62,087 bases of DNA from an uncultured Bacteroidales bacterium. GTDB lineage: Bacteria > Bacteroidota > Bacteroidia > Bacteroidales > UBA932. The stretch spans positions 1 to 62,087 of the forward strand of contig CALUSM010000013.1 in the NCBI GenBank assembly GCA_944323445.1, in the 5' to 3' direction. Position 1 is the first letter of the stretch. Every line of letters starts with the position of its first letter. A program made the translations under genes and the position numbers. Below the pieces are notes generated by a model. The model did no database searches. It saw only the letters and a program-made list of their open reading frames with translations, and was not told the DNA's origin. Of the stretch, positions 34,475 through 43,736 are shown in pieces.

Positions 34475-35326
34475 ATGAACAGCGCAGCATTTTCCCCCGA
34501 CCGCAGGATATCCGTCATGGGGATCGTCAACCTCACGGACAACTCCTATTTTGCCTCCAGCCGCTGCCTCGGCCCCTCCGGAGAGGTGGACCTGGGCAAG
34601 GCCCTCGACCGCACGGAGCAGATGCTGGCCGAGGGCGCCGATATTATAGACATAGGTGCATGCTCGACCCGTCCGGGATCGCAGGGAGTGGGCGCAGAGG
34701 AGGAATGGCGCAGGCTCGGGCCTTTCCTGCGGGAGGTGCGCAGGGCCTTCGGGGACGGTGTCCGCATATCGGTCGATACCTACTGGGCTTCGGTCGTGGA
34801 ACGCTGCTTCGACACGGTCGGCCCGTTCTTGGTCAATGATATATCGGCGGGGGAGGACGATCCGGCGATGCTGCCGCTGGTGGGACGGCTCGGGCTGGAA
34901 TACGTGGCGATGCACAAGCGCGGCACTCCGGCGGACATGCAGTCGCTGTGCCAGTATGAAGATGTGGTGGAGGATGTGCTGGCCTACTTCGGGGATTTCG
35001 GCCGCCGGGCCGCTGAGCACGGCATCAGGGAATGGATTCCGGACCCCGGATTCGGGTTCGCCAAGACTGTGGAGCAGAACTATCGGCTGCTGGCCGGCCT
35101 GGACCGTTTCGCCGCCCTTGGCCGTCCGATACTCGTCGGCGTGTCCCGCAAGAGCATGATCTACCGTCTTCTCGGCATCACCCCAGAGGAGTCCCTGCCC
35201 CAGACCCAGGTCCTGCACCTGGCAGCCCTCGAGCGCGGTGCCTCCATCCTCCGCGTCCACGACGTCGCAGAGGCCGTCCGCACCGTACGCATCTGGCGCA
35301 CACTATACAGCCTGCAGCAGGACTGA
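34475..35326 (+). CDS. folP: Dihydropteroate synthase
   Basis: A 283-residue TIM-barrel enzyme condensing p-aminobenzoate with the pterin pyrophosphate in folate synthesis, the target of sulfonamides. Motifs: [18 protein letters not shown] (the usual VMGIVNVTPDSF site in a variant form), [15 protein letters not shown], and [17 protein letters not shown] start at ATG 34475, which matches the family N-terminus. Divergent from rsmE; its 3' end overlaps ispF by 24 bases tail to tail. Confidence 0.94.
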   Translation: MNSAAFSPDRRISVMGIVNLTDNSYFASSRCLGPSGEVDLGKALDRTEQMLAEGADIIDIGACSTRPGSQGVGAEEEWRRLGPFLREVRRAFGDGVRISVDTYWASVVERCFDTVGPFLVNDISAGEDDPAMLPLVGRLGLEYVAMHKRGTPADMQSLCQYEDVVEDVLAYFGDFGRRAAEHGIREWIPDPGFGFAKTVEQNYRLLAGLDRFAALGRPILVGVSRKSMIYRLLGITPEESLPQTQVLHLAALERGASILRVHDVAEAVRTVRIWRTLYSLQQD

Positions 35327-35791
35327 GGCCCAGACGGCGATGCCCTCCTCGCGGCCGGTGAAGCCGAGGTGCTCGGTCGTGGTGGCCTTGACAGAGACCT
35401 GAGAGATGTCCACTCCGAGGATGTCGGCCAAGGTCTGCCGCATCCGGACGATGTAGGGGGCGAGCTTGGGACGCTGTGCGGCGATGGTGATGTCGGCATT
35501 GGATACTGCATAGCCATGCGAGCGGACCAAGGCATCCACCCGCCGCAGCAGAATCTTGCTGTCTATGCCGCGGTATTCCTCCGAAGTATCCGGAAAATGC
35601 TGACCGATGTCGCCGAGAGCCAGGGCCCCGAGCATGGCGTCGCAGAGAGCGTGGATGGCCACGTCCCCGTCCGAGTGGGCGATACAGCCCTTGGTGTGCG
35701 GGATCCTCACCCCGCCGAGCCACAGCTCCAGCCCCTCGCCGAGGGCATGCACGTCGTAGCCGTGGCCTATTCTGAATGGAAGAGAACTCAT
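35303..35791 (-). CDS. ispF: 2-C-methyl-D-erythritol 2,4-cyclodiphosphate synthase
   Basis: A 162-residue trimeric zinc enzyme of the MEP isoprenoid pathway. [15 protein letters not shown] carries the metal-binding Asp and His. [44 protein letters not shown] is nearly invariant across the family. [21 protein letters not shown] forms the C-terminus. Length is standard. Convergent with folP. Confidence 0.96.
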   Translation of the reverse strand: MSSLPFRIGHGYDVHALGEGLELWLGGVRIPHTKGCIAHSDGDVAIHALCDAMLGALALGDIGQHFPDTSEEYRGIDSKILLRRVDALVRSHGYAVSNADITIAAQRPKLAPYIVRMRQTLADILGVDISQVSVKATTTEHLGFTGREEGIAVWASVLLQAV

Positions 35792-35819
35792 CGTCTGAAT
35801 AAATTTAACGGTCCGGGCA

Positions 35820-35827
35820 CAAATGTA
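35820..35827 (-). promoter_or_regulatory. -7 promoter box of ispF
   Basis: TACATTTG on the minus strand, 28 bases before the ispF ATG at 35791. Confidence 0.55.
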
Positions 35828-35849
35828 AACAAAAAAACCGCGAAAGCCG

Positions 35850-35857
35850 TATATTTG
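35850..35857 (+). promoter_or_regulatory. -7 promoter box of the YfcE gene
   Basis: TATATTTG ends 25 bases before the ATG at 35883. With the ispF box it forms a divergent promoter pair. Confidence 0.6.
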
Positions 35858-35882
35858 CCCTCACTAATACGACAACCGACAC

Positions 35883-36380
35883 ATGTACATCGGAATCATT
35901 TCAGACACCCACTGCTGGTTCGACGACCCGCTGAAAAAGTTCCTCGAGCCGGTGGACGAGATATGGCACGCGGGGGACTTCGGGAACGAGGAGACCCTGC
36001 TGCAGATTGCGGATTTCAAGCCGCTCAAAGGAGTCTACGGCAACTGCGACGGCACGCAGGTCCGCGGCAGAGTCCCGTACACACAGTTTTTCGAGTGCGG
36101 GGGAAAGAGAGTGCTGATGATGCACATCGGCGGCTACCCCGGCCGTTACGACTACAAAGCCTTCCAGCTCATCAACGCCCATCTGCCCGACATCTTCGTC
36201 TGCGGCCACTCCCACATCCTCAAAGTCATCTTCGACAAGAAATACAACATGCTCACCGTCAATCCAGGTGCCGCCGGCATCCAGGGCTTCCACCAGGTAC
36301 GCACCGCCATCCGGGTCCACATCGACGAAGGAAATATTCACGGGATGGAAATTGGCGAATGGCCCAGATTTATCAAATAA
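35883..36380 (+). CDS. YfcE/MJ0936-type metallophosphoesterase
   Basis: A 165-residue cytoplasmic metal-dependent phosphodiesterase. The metal ligands follow the calcineurin-like order: ISDTH (D8, H10), HAGDFGN, YGNCDG, HIGGYPG and CGHSH. In vitro substrates of the family are artificial phosphodiesters, and the natural one is unknown. Forty bases separate it from the downstream peptidase gene on the same strand. Confidence 0.9.
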   Translation: MYIGIISDTHCWFDDPLKKFLEPVDEIWHAGDFGNEETLLQIADFKPLKGVYGNCDGTQVRGRVPYTQFFECGGKRVLMMHIGGYPGRYDYKAFQLINAHLPDIFVCGHSHILKVIFDKKYNMLTVNPGAAGIQGFHQVRTAIRVHIDEGNIHGMEIGEWPRFIK

Positions 36381-36420
36381 TTTTTATATTTACATCCTTT
36401 TTAAAACAACTCTCAACCTT

Positions 36421-38877
36421 ATGAAACGCAATATTATCGCAATCATCGCCCTGCTGTGCCTGACCGCGCCCCTGGCCTGGTCCCAGCAGACACCGGTAAC
36501 CGAGGCCAACTACGACCTGGCCGAGCGGTTCTCGCCGAACAAGATCAACAGCATGGTGTTCTCCAAGAACATCCGTCCCTCATGGTTCCCCAATTCGGAC
36601 AAATTCTGGTACGAATGGAAGAGCCCCGAAGGAGTACAGTACTGGATCGTGGACCCAGCAGCCAAGACCAAGACAGCTGTCTTCGACATGGACAAGCTTG
36701 CAATGGAATTGACCACAATCATCAAGGACCCCTTCGATGCTCAGCACATTCCCTTCCAGAATTTCGAGCTGAAAGATGACAACACCTTCACATTCAGCAT
36801 CAAGTCCACGATAGACCAGCCCGTGAAAGATGACAAGGACACCTCCGCGGCCGCCAGACAGAACCCCAAAATGGAGAAGAAGGTTTTCCGCTTCGAGTAC
36901 GACATAGCTTCCAGGAAACTGACCGACGTGACCGACCGGGAAGAGAAGAAAGACTTCCCCGAATGGGCCAGCATAGCTCCCGACAGCAGCTGCGTTGTCT
37001 ACGCAAAGGGCTACAACCTCTACTGCATGGACATGGCCAACCTGCGCAAGGCCATGGAGGACGAGAAAGACTCCACCATCGTGGAATTCGCCCTGACCAC
37101 TGACGGGACCAAGGACGCTGCCTACGGCGGCAACAACTATAGCGGTGTAGAGGACAGGGACTCCGCCGCCAGGTATCCCGTATGGGGACTGTGGTCTCCT
37201 GATTCCAGACATTTCCTCATGGAGAAGTTCGACATGTCGGGCATAGACGAGCTCTGGGTGATCAACTCCACCGCCGAGCCCCGTCCCCGGCTCGAAACCT
37301 ACAAATACCAGATGCCCGGCGAGCCCGGCCCTGAGAGCTACCTGATGATTTTCGACATGCAGGACAAATCCTACAGAAACCTCAACGTATGGGCATTCAA
37401 GGACCAGACCCTGGTACTGCACAACAGGCCGTTCACCAACAAGGACCGCTACGCCGACTACACCCCTGCCGTATGGCTCGGTGACAACAGCTCCTTCTAC
37501 TTCACCCGTACCAGCCGCGACGAGCACCGCGTGGACATCTGCCGCTACTGGCTCGGCACCGACTCGGTACAGGTACTGATCGAGGAGCGTCTGAACACCT
37601 ACATCGACGTGTGCGACTTCGAGCTCCTGAAGAACGGCCAGATCGTAATGCGCTCCGAGCGCAACGGCTGGGCACAGATCTACCTGCACGGTGCTGACGG
37701 CAAGCTCATCCGTCCCCTGACCAACGGCGCATACCACGTATCAGCCATCATGGGCGTGGACGAGAGCACCTCGACTGTATTCTTCACAGCCAACGGCTTC
37801 GACAAGAACGAGCATCCCTACTACAACCACCTCTTCCGTGTCGGCCTCAACGGCTCCGGCCTGAAGATGCTCAATCCCGGTGACTACTACAATGACAGCT
37901 GGATGCCCGATGACCTGAAGTACTTCGTAAACAATGCCTCCAGAGTGGACGCAGCCCCTGTGAACGCTCTCTACAATGCCTCCGGCGCCAAGATCATGGA
38001 CCTCGAGGCCTGCGACATCAGCCGCCTCGTGGCTTACGGCTACAAGTATCCCGAAATCTTCACAGCCAAGGCTGCTGACGGTGTAACCGACCTCTGGGGC
38101 GTCATCTACAAGCCCTTCGACTTCGACTCCACCAAGCTCTATCCTATCATCGAGTACGTATATCCCGGTCCTCAGGTAGAGTCCACCAACTATACCTGGA
38201 ATGCCAGCATGACCCGCGTGGACCGTCTGGCCCAGCTCGGCTTCATCGTAGTGACCGTAGGCCACAGAGGAGGCCATCCCGACCGCTCTAAATGGTATCA
38301 CAACTACGGCTACGGTGACATGCGCCACTACCCTCTCGCTGACCACAAGTACGTAATCCAGAACCTTGCCGCAGAGCGCAAGTACATGGATGTCAATAAG
38401 GTCGGTATCCACGGCCACTCCGGCGGCGGATTCATGTCGACAGCAGCCATCCTCACCTACCCTGACTTCTACAAGGCAGCCGTATCCTGCGCCGGCAACC
38501 ACGACAACAACATCTACAACCGCTGGTGGAGCGAGACCCATCACGGTGTGAAGGAGATCGTTACAGCCGAGGGCGACACCACGTTCAACTACAGCATCGA
38601 GGCCAACCACGAGTTCGTCAAGAACCTCAAGGGTCACCTCATGCTCGTGCACGGTGACATGGACAACAACGTTCATCCCGCCAACACCATCCGCGTAGCC
38701 GACGCCCTCATCCGCGCCAACAAGCGTTTCGAGATGCTCTACCTGCCCGGACAGCGCCACGGCTTCGGAGACATGAACGAATACTTCTTCTGGAGGATGG
38801 CAGACTTCTTCAGCCGCTGGCTCATCGGCGACTGCGAGGAGAGCGTGGACATCCGCCAGCTGAACAACGACTTGTAA
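36421..38877 (+). CDS. Dipeptidyl peptidase IV-like S9 serine peptidase
   Basis: An 818-residue exported peptidase. Residues 1-21 are a signal peptide (LLCLTAPLAWSQ). The N-terminal 500 residues form the DPP IV-type beta-propeller, and the C-terminal third is an alpha/beta hydrolase. The triad is readable: S667 in GHSGGG, D748 in HGDMDNNVHP and H780 in GQRHGF. By family it removes N-terminal dipeptides, often Xaa-Pro, from peptides in the periplasm. An in-frame upstream extension into yfcE lacks support. The PfkB gene follows 12 bases later. Confidence 0.93.
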   Translation: MKRNIIAIIALLCLTAPLAWSQQTPVTEANYDLAERFSPNKINSMVFSKNIRPSWFPNSDKFWYEWKSPEGVQYWIVDPAAKTKTAVFDMDKLAMELTTIIKDPFDAQHIPFQNFELKDDNTFTFSIKSTIDQPVKDDKDTSAAARQNPKMEKKVFRFEYDIASRKLTDVTDREEKKDFPEWASIAPDSSCVVYAKGYNLYCMDMANLRKAMEDEKDSTIVEFALTTDGTKDAAYGGNNYSGVEDRDSAARYPVWGLWSPDSRHFLMEKFDMSGIDELWVINSTAEPRPRLETYKYQMPGEPGPESYLMIFDMQDKSYRNLNVWAFKDQTLVLHNRPFTNKDRYADYTPAVWLGDNSSFYFTRTSRDEHRVDICRYWLGTDSVQVLIEERLNTYIDVCDFELLKNGQIVMRSERNGWAQIYLHGADGKLIRPLTNGAYHVSAIMGVDESTSTVFFTANGFDKNEHPYYNHLFRVGLNGSGLKMLNPGDYYNDSWMPDDLKYFVNNASRVDAAPVNALYNASGAKIMDLEACDISRLVAYGYKYPEIFTAKAADGVTDLWGVIYKPFDFDSTKLYPIIEYVYPGPQVESTNYTWNASMTRVDRLAQLGFIVVTVGHRGGHPDRSKWYHNYGYGDMRHYPLADHKYVIQNLAAERKYMDVNKVGIHGHSGGGFMSTAAILTYPDFYKAAVSCAGNHDNNIYNRWWSETHHGVKEIVTAEGDTTFNYSIEANHEFVKNLKGHLMLVHGDMDNNVHPANTIRVADALIRANKRFEMLYLPGQRHGFGDMNEYFFWRMADFFSRWLIGDCEESVDIRQLNNDL

Positions 38878-38889
38878 TCCTCTCAGGGA

Positions 38890-39882
38890 ATGAAATCCAT
38901 CCTCGGAATAGGCAACGCCCTTACCGACATACTCGCGGTGCTCCCCGATGACAGCCTGCTGCGGCAGTTCCACCTGCCGGTGGGGAGCATGCAGCATGTC
39001 GACAAGGAGACAGGCAACAAAATCTGGCAGGTACTCAAAAAAATAGGAGCGCAGTACGTGGCCGGAGGCGCGGCCGGCAATACCATCACCGGCACTGCTG
39101 TCTTCGGCATGCCATCCGGCTTTATCGGCAAGGTGGGAGATGACGAGGTCGGCGCCCTCTACCGCTCGGACCAGGAGCGCAACGGCATCAAGCCGATTCT
39201 GCTGACCGGCAAGGAGGACTCCGGACGAGCCTCTGTATTCATCACACCGCCCAACGCCGAAAGGACCTTCGCCACCTATCTCGGAGCCGCAATGGAGCTG
39301 TGCCCCGAGGACCTGAAACCGGAATATTTCACCGGATACGACTACTTTTTCATAGAAGGATATCTGGTGCAGAACCAGCAGCTCCTGAGGCAGGCCGTCA
39401 GGCTTGCCCGGGAGGCCGGCTGCTACATCGCCATTGACATGGCATCATACAACGTAGTGGAGTCCAACGACACCTTCCTCCACGACATCGTGGAGCAGTA
39501 TGTAGACATCGTCTTCGCCAACGAGACCGAAGCGGAGTCCTTCACCCGCCACAGCCCCCGCGAAGCAGTGGACATCATCGCCCGCATGTGCGACATCGCC
39601 GTGGTGAAAATAGGCGCCAAAGGCTCCTTCATCAAGAGCGGGGACGAGTTCCACCACATAGACGCCTGCCCCGCCGACGTCAAGGACGCCACCGGTGCCG
39701 GAGACCTGTATGCCGCCGGATTCCTCTATGCCCATGCCCTTGGCATGCCGCTGGACATCTGCGGCCGCGTAGGCTCCATCACCGCTTCCAAAGTAGTGGA
39801 GGTAGTAGGACCTAAAATCGATATTCCTCGCTGGAAAGCAGCGAAAAAAGAGATACGCTCCATTATTGCCGAGAACCTATAG
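38890..39882 (+). CDS. PfkB family carbohydrate/nucleoside kinase
   Basis: A 330-residue ribokinase-fold kinase. GGAAGNTITG near the N-terminus is the PfkB signature 1 region and VKDATGAGDLYAAGFLY is signature 2, with catalytic base D272. The overall look is closest to adenosine-kinase-like members, but the substrate cannot be assigned. It follows the DPP IV gene by 12 bases, and its last 6 bases (CTATAG) are shared with the convergent nadCA gene. Confidence 0.9.
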   Translation: MKSILGIGNALTDILAVLPDDSLLRQFHLPVGSMQHVDKETGNKIWQVLKKIGAQYVAGGAAGNTITGTAVFGMPSGFIGKVGDDEVGALYRSDQERNGIKPILLTGKEDSGRASVFITPPNAERTFATYLGAAMELCPEDLKPEYFTGYDYFFIEGYLVQNQQLLRQAVRLAREAGCYIAIDMASYNVVESNDTFLHDIVEQYVDIVFANETEAESFTRHSPREAVDIIARMCDIAVVKIGAKGSFIKSGDEFHHIDACPADVKDATGAGDLYAAGFLYAHALGMPLDICGRVGSITASKVVEVVGPKIDIPRWKAAKKEIRSIIAENL

Positions 39883-41661
39883 TTCCAGCATTTTACGCAC
39901 TGGTGACGCTGCCTTCTGAATTGTTCCGGAAGGCAGCGTTACTGTATTGCGGGCACTCTGATGGAGCAGTGTCTCGAAAAGGGAGAGCAGGGTTATCTTT
40001 TTCATATCACCGCATATCAGAGTATCCGTCAAGGGAATGAGTTCCTTGTCCGGAGCTTCGCGGCGCAGTCTGTGCATCACTCCCAGCTCGGTGGCGATTA
40101 CAAACTGCCTGCTGTCCGATTCCTTGACGTGCCTGATAATACCGGAGGTGGAGTAGAAGAAGCAGCGGGGATTGCCGGTTATCCCAGGATCAACCGAGCA
40201 GGCTGCCTCCGGATGAATGAGAATCTCTGCCTCAGGATACCTGTCCAAGGCATCCTCCACCAGTTCGGACGTGATGCGGTCATGCACGTGACAGCAGCCC
40301 TTCCACAGTTCCATTTTCAACCCGGAAGTCAGATTGACATATCCGCCGAGATTCCTGTCAGGCACGAATAGCACAGGCTTGCCGGCTGCCGCCGCACATA
40401 CCGACTCAGCAACCCTGACAGCATTGGCCGAAGTACAGCATATATCCGTTCCGGTCTTGGTCTCCGCCGTAGTATTTACGTACGAAATCACTGTTCCGTC
40501 GGCATGCCGTTTCTTCCAGGCCCGCAGATCCTCTCCTGTAATTCCGTCTGCCAGCGAGCAGCCGGCGTCGGGAACCGGCAGCAGCACTTTCTTTCCTGGA
40601 GACAGTACGGCCGCGGTCTCCGCCATGAACCTCACCCCGCAGAACACTATCAGGTCTGCATCGGCTGCTGCGGCCTTGCGCGAGAGCTCCAGGGAGTCTC
40701 CCACGAAGTCAGCCACATCCTGAACCTCCACGGGCACATAGTAATGAGCCAGAATCACGGCGTTGTACCTGCGCTTGAGGTCTTCTATCGCTTTGGTCAG
40801 GTAGGCCGGTGTCAACTGGATGTTCATGCTTATGTCCAAGGCCTTGACTGTATGTGTCAAAGCTCCTACGCTGATAAAATCCACTCCTGTCAAAGCCACC
40901 TCGCGGAGTCTTCCGAGAGTCATGTTTCCCGATGCTTCCGTCCTGGCCCTGCCGCCTATGATGTTCACTGCGTCACGCATCATGTCCGTGGACATGTTGT
41001 CCAGCATGATAATGTCCGCCCTGGCCTCCAGAGCTTCCTTAACCTCGTCCAGAGTTGTGGTCTCAACCTCTATCCTGATGCCGGACGGCACTTTGGAGCG
41101 CACCTGTTCCACGGCCTGGGAAATGGATCCGGCCATCTTGATATGATTGTCCTTGATCATGACCATATCATAGAGTCCCATGCGGTGGTTGGTTCCGCCG
41201 CCGTCCCGGACAGCCATCTTGTCAGTCACCCTCATGCCGGGCGCCGTCTTGCGTGTATCCAGCAGACGGGTATGGGTTCCTTTGAGTTCTGCGACATACT
41301 TTGCCGTTTCGGTAGCGATTCCGGACATTCTCTGAAAAAAGTTGAGGGCAGTCCTCTCCGCCTTCAGCAGAGCCGGATAGCTGCCTTCTATGCGCAGGAT
41401 CACATCTCCCCTGCTCACACTGTCCCCATCATGCACGACGGGCTTGAACACGATATCTCTCTGAAACCTGCGGAATACCTTCTCCACTATGGGCAGACCG
41501 GATATCACACCGTCAGCCTTGGCGGTCATGGTCGCCACAGCCATTGATGACTCAGGAATTATCGAGTCGGTAGTCACGTCCCCCGAAGCGATATCCTCAT
41601 CTATTGCCAAATCGATCAATCTGTCCACCAGTTCCTCCCGGCGGAGCTGCTCAGTTTTCAT
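39877..41661 (-). CDS. NadC-NadA fusion: quinolinate phosphoribosyltransferase plus quinolinate synthase
   Basis: A 594-residue fusion of two de novo NAD enzymes. Residues 1-281 are a complete NadC (RTALNFFQRMSGIAT, LDTRKTAPGMR, GGGTNHRMGLYDMVMIKDNH, EVETTTLDEV). Residues 282-594 are a complete NadA (AHYYVPVEVQDVADFVGDSLELS, YVNTTAETKTGTDICCTSANA, PDRNLGGYV). The three [4Fe-4S] cysteines are expected at C341, C409 and C550. The usual HPEC motif reads HPEAAC, so that cysteine is displaced. The junction is in frame with no stop; NadC retains its ALDISM end. It follows nadB by 14 bases, so the operon runs from aspartate to nicotinate mononucleotide, skipping diffusion of quinolinate between separate proteins. 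Confidence 0.93.
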   Translation of the reverse strand: MKTEQLRREELVDRLIDLAIDEDIASGDVTTDSIIPESSMAVATMTAKADGVISGLPIVEKVFRRFQRDIVFKPVVHDGDSVSRGDVILRIEGSYPALLKAERTALNFFQRMSGIATETAKYVAELKGTHTRLLDTRKTAPGMRVTDKMAVRDGGGTNHRMGLYDMVMIKDNHIKMAGSISQAVEQVRSKVPSGIRIEVETTTLDEVKEALEARADIIMLDNMSTDMMRDAVNIIGGRARTEASGNMTLGRLREVALTGVDFISVGALTHTVKALDISMNIQLTPAYLTKAIEDLKRRYNAVILAHYYVPVEVQDVADFVGDSLELSRKAAAADADLIVFCGVRFMAETAAVLSPGKKVLLPVPDAGCSLADGITGEDLRAWKKRHADGTVISYVNTTAETKTGTDICCTSANAVRVAESVCAAAAGKPVLFVPDRNLGGYVNLTSGLKMELWKGCCHVHDRITSELVEDALDRYPEAEILIHPEAACSVDPGITGNPRCFFYSTSGIIRHVKESDSRQFVIATELGVMHRLRREAPDKELIPLTDTLICGDMKKITLLSLFETLLHQSARNTVTLPSGTIQKAASPVRKMLEL

Positions 41662-41675
41662 ATTCTTACACGGTT

Positions 41676-43238
41676 TTATTGTTCATTGATTTTTTTAGTA
41701 GAAAGCTTCTCGCCTGCACGCTGCACGGTATGAAGAGCAAACTCCTCCCTGAGTGTCGGATAGTCCTCCCTGTAGTGTCCGCCGCGGCTCTCCCTGCGGA
41801 ATCTGGCTCCGGTCATAATCAGATACGCGACCGTGAGCAGCTTGCGCGACGCCTCGTCATAATACTCATGCCGCTCCGGGCCCAGATCCCTGAGTTCCTT
41901 CTTCACCAGATTGAGGCCTGTTGAGAGAAGCAGTTCCGAACGGATAATACCGGAGCAGTTGTTCATCATGTGGGCAATCTGCCTTTTCAGCGCAAAGTAA
42001 CGCTCAGCGCAGGACTCGTCCTTCGTATACTGCAGGTCGAAACGTGGCAGGTCCCCTACAGGACCGCACTCCTCGGCCACACCTATAGCCCTGTGGGCAA
42101 ATACGAGGCACTCTATCAGGGAATTGGAGGCAAGACGGTTGGCGCCCATTATTCCGGTTGATGCTATCTCTCCGCAGACATAGAGCCTGCGGATATCGGA
42201 GCGTCCCCAGAGATCGGAGGCCACTCCGCCTACGGTATAATGCGCCGCCGGTGCAACCGGTATCCAGTCCGTCAGGTCATAGCCGTATTCCGCACATTTG
42301 GCCAGGATGTTGGGGAAACGGCTCCTTATCTTGTCAGGATTGAGGTGTTTGAGGGACAGCACCACATACGGTCTGTCGTCAATAGCCATCTGCCTGAATA
42401 TCGACCGCGCCACTATATCCCTCGGGGCCAGCTCGGCCAGTTCGTGGACAGGAAGCATGAAACGCTTTCCATCCTTGTTCAGGAGCCAGGCGCCCTCTCC
42501 TCTGACGGCCTCGCTGATGAGGAATGCCTTCGGAGAATCCTCCAGATACAAGGACGTAGGATGGAACTGGATGAACTCCATGTCAATAATCCGGCAGCCT
42601 GCCTTATAGGCCATCGCAATGCCGTCACCGATGGTGGTCTCCGGATTGGTTGTCCTCGTATATATGGCGGAGGTACCGCCTGAGGTCAGGAACGTATGCT
42701 CCGCATAGACCAACTCCTCGCAGCCTTTCTCCTCATCCCAGCAGCGGGCTCCGTAACAGACTCCGTCGCGGACCAGAAAATCTATCACGGAAACATTCTC
42801 GCGTATCGTAATATTGGGATCAGACATTACCTTGGAAATAAGGAATTCCGTAATATACCTCCCGGTAGAGTCTCCTCCGGCATGCAGTATGCGCTTGCGG
42901 TGATGTCCTCCCTCCAGGCCAAGGGAAAGCTTGCCGTTCTCGGTGTCAAACTTCATGCCCTCGGCTATTATCTCCTTGATGCGCTGCGGTCCCTCCTGAA
43001 CCAGTATCTCCACGGCCTTGTTCTCACACAGGCCCCGGCCGGCTATCACCGTATCCGTAAAGTGAATCTCAGGATTGTCCTCAATGTCGGTCACCGCGGC
43101 TATGCCGCCCTGTGCGTTGAACGAGTTGCTGTCCCTCAGGGCCCGTTTCGTCACCACCAGGACAGAACCCAGGGCCGAGGCCCTGTGGGCCGTGTACAGC
43201 CCCGCCAGACCGCTTCCTATTACCAGATATTTCAGCAT
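41676..43238 (-). CDS. nadB: L-aspartate oxidase
   Basis: A 520-residue FAD enzyme oxidising L-aspartate to iminoaspartate, the first step of de novo NAD synthesis. The FAD-binding N-terminus is YLVIGSGLAGLYTAHRA. RDSNSFNAQGGIAAV, LGLEGGHHRKRILHAGGDSTG, EFIQFHPTSLY and HYTVGGV follow as in the succinate dehydrogenase/aspartate oxidase family. The C-terminal helical domain is complete (GGHYREDYP). Upstream of nadCA in the same operon. Confidence 0.95.
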   Translation of the reverse strand: MLKYLVIGSGLAGLYTAHRASALGSVLVVTKRALRDSNSFNAQGGIAAVTDIEDNPEIHFTDTVIAGRGLCENKAVEILVQEGPQRIKEIIAEGMKFDTENGKLSLGLEGGHHRKRILHAGGDSTGRYITEFLISKVMSDPNITIRENVSVIDFLVRDGVCYGARCWDEEKGCEELVYAEHTFLTSGGTSAIYTRTTNPETTIGDGIAMAYKAGCRIIDMEFIQFHPTSLYLEDSPKAFLISEAVRGEGAWLLNKDGKRFMLPVHELAELAPRDIVARSIFRQMAIDDRPYVVLSLKHLNPDKIRSRFPNILAKCAEYGYDLTDWIPVAPAAHYTVGGVASDLWGRSDIRRLYVCGEIASTGIMGANRLASNSLIECLVFAHRAIGVAEECGPVGDLPRFDLQYTKDESCAERYFALKRQIAHMMNNCSGIIRSELLLSTGLNLVKKELRDLGPERHEYYDEASRKLLTVAYLIMTGARFRRESRGGHYREDYPTLREEFALHTVQRAGEKLSTKKINEQ

Positions 43239-43259
43239 ATAGTGTCGTTATAAATAATA

Positions 43260-43267
43260 CAAATCTA
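43260..43267 (-). promoter_or_regulatory. -7 promoter box of nadB-nadCA
   Basis: TAGATTTG on the minus strand, 21 bases before the nadB ATG at 43238. No obvious repressor palindrome is seen next to it. Confidence 0.5.
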
Positions 43268-43296
43268 CACAACAGGCCCGGAATTACAAAATTATC

Positions 43297-43710
43297 TTAG
43301 AACGTCACTGTCCTCGAGCCGTCCTCTTCCTCTGCAATGCACACCTTGAGGGCATCCTCCGGCAGCAGGTCCCCTATCTTCTCCGGCCATTCCATAAAAC
43401 AGATGCCGTCACTTCCCAGATATTCCCAATAACCGATGTCCAGGACCTCCTGCAGTTTCTCTATCCGGTAGAAATCAAAATGATACACCGGTACTCCGTC
43501 GGCAGTCCGGTACTCATTGACAATGGTAAAAGTGGGACTGGCCACATCATCCGTCACTCCGAGGACAGAGCACAGCGCGGATATAAACGTAGTCTTTCCG
43601 GCTCCCATGGAGCCGTAAAAGGCATAGACGGAGACTCCCCTGGTCTGCTTCAGAAAATCCCTGGCCGCCTCCTCGAGGCCGGATATACCGTGTATTGTAA
43701 TCTTTCCCAT
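43297..43710 (-). CDS. tsaE: tRNA t6A biosynthesis ATPase TsaE
   Basis: A 137-residue P-loop ATPase needed with TsaB, TsaC and TsaD for t6A37 modification of tRNA. Walker A is GSMGAGKT (33-40). SPTFTIVNEYR, VYHFDFYRIEKLQEVLDIGYWEYL and CFMEWPEKI are standard TsaE blocks. The start at ATG 43710 fits the family; the long in-frame extension into yifB does not. It follows yifB by 26 bases in the same direction. Confidence 0.94.
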   Translation of the reverse strand: MGKITIHGISGLEEAARDFLKQTRGVSVYAFYGSMGAGKTTFISALCSVLGVTDDVASPTFTIVNEYRTADGVPVYHFDFYRIEKLQEVLDIGYWEYLGSDGICFMEWPEKIGDLLPEDALKVCIAEEEDGSRTVTF

Positions 43711-43736
43711 ATGTAATTTCAAATTAAACGATAAAA

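Noticed and set aside
37741-38997. 418-codon leftward ORF opposite the DPP IV-like gene
   Set aside because: Antisense shadow of a clear S9 peptidase; low-complexity valine-rich product without motifs.
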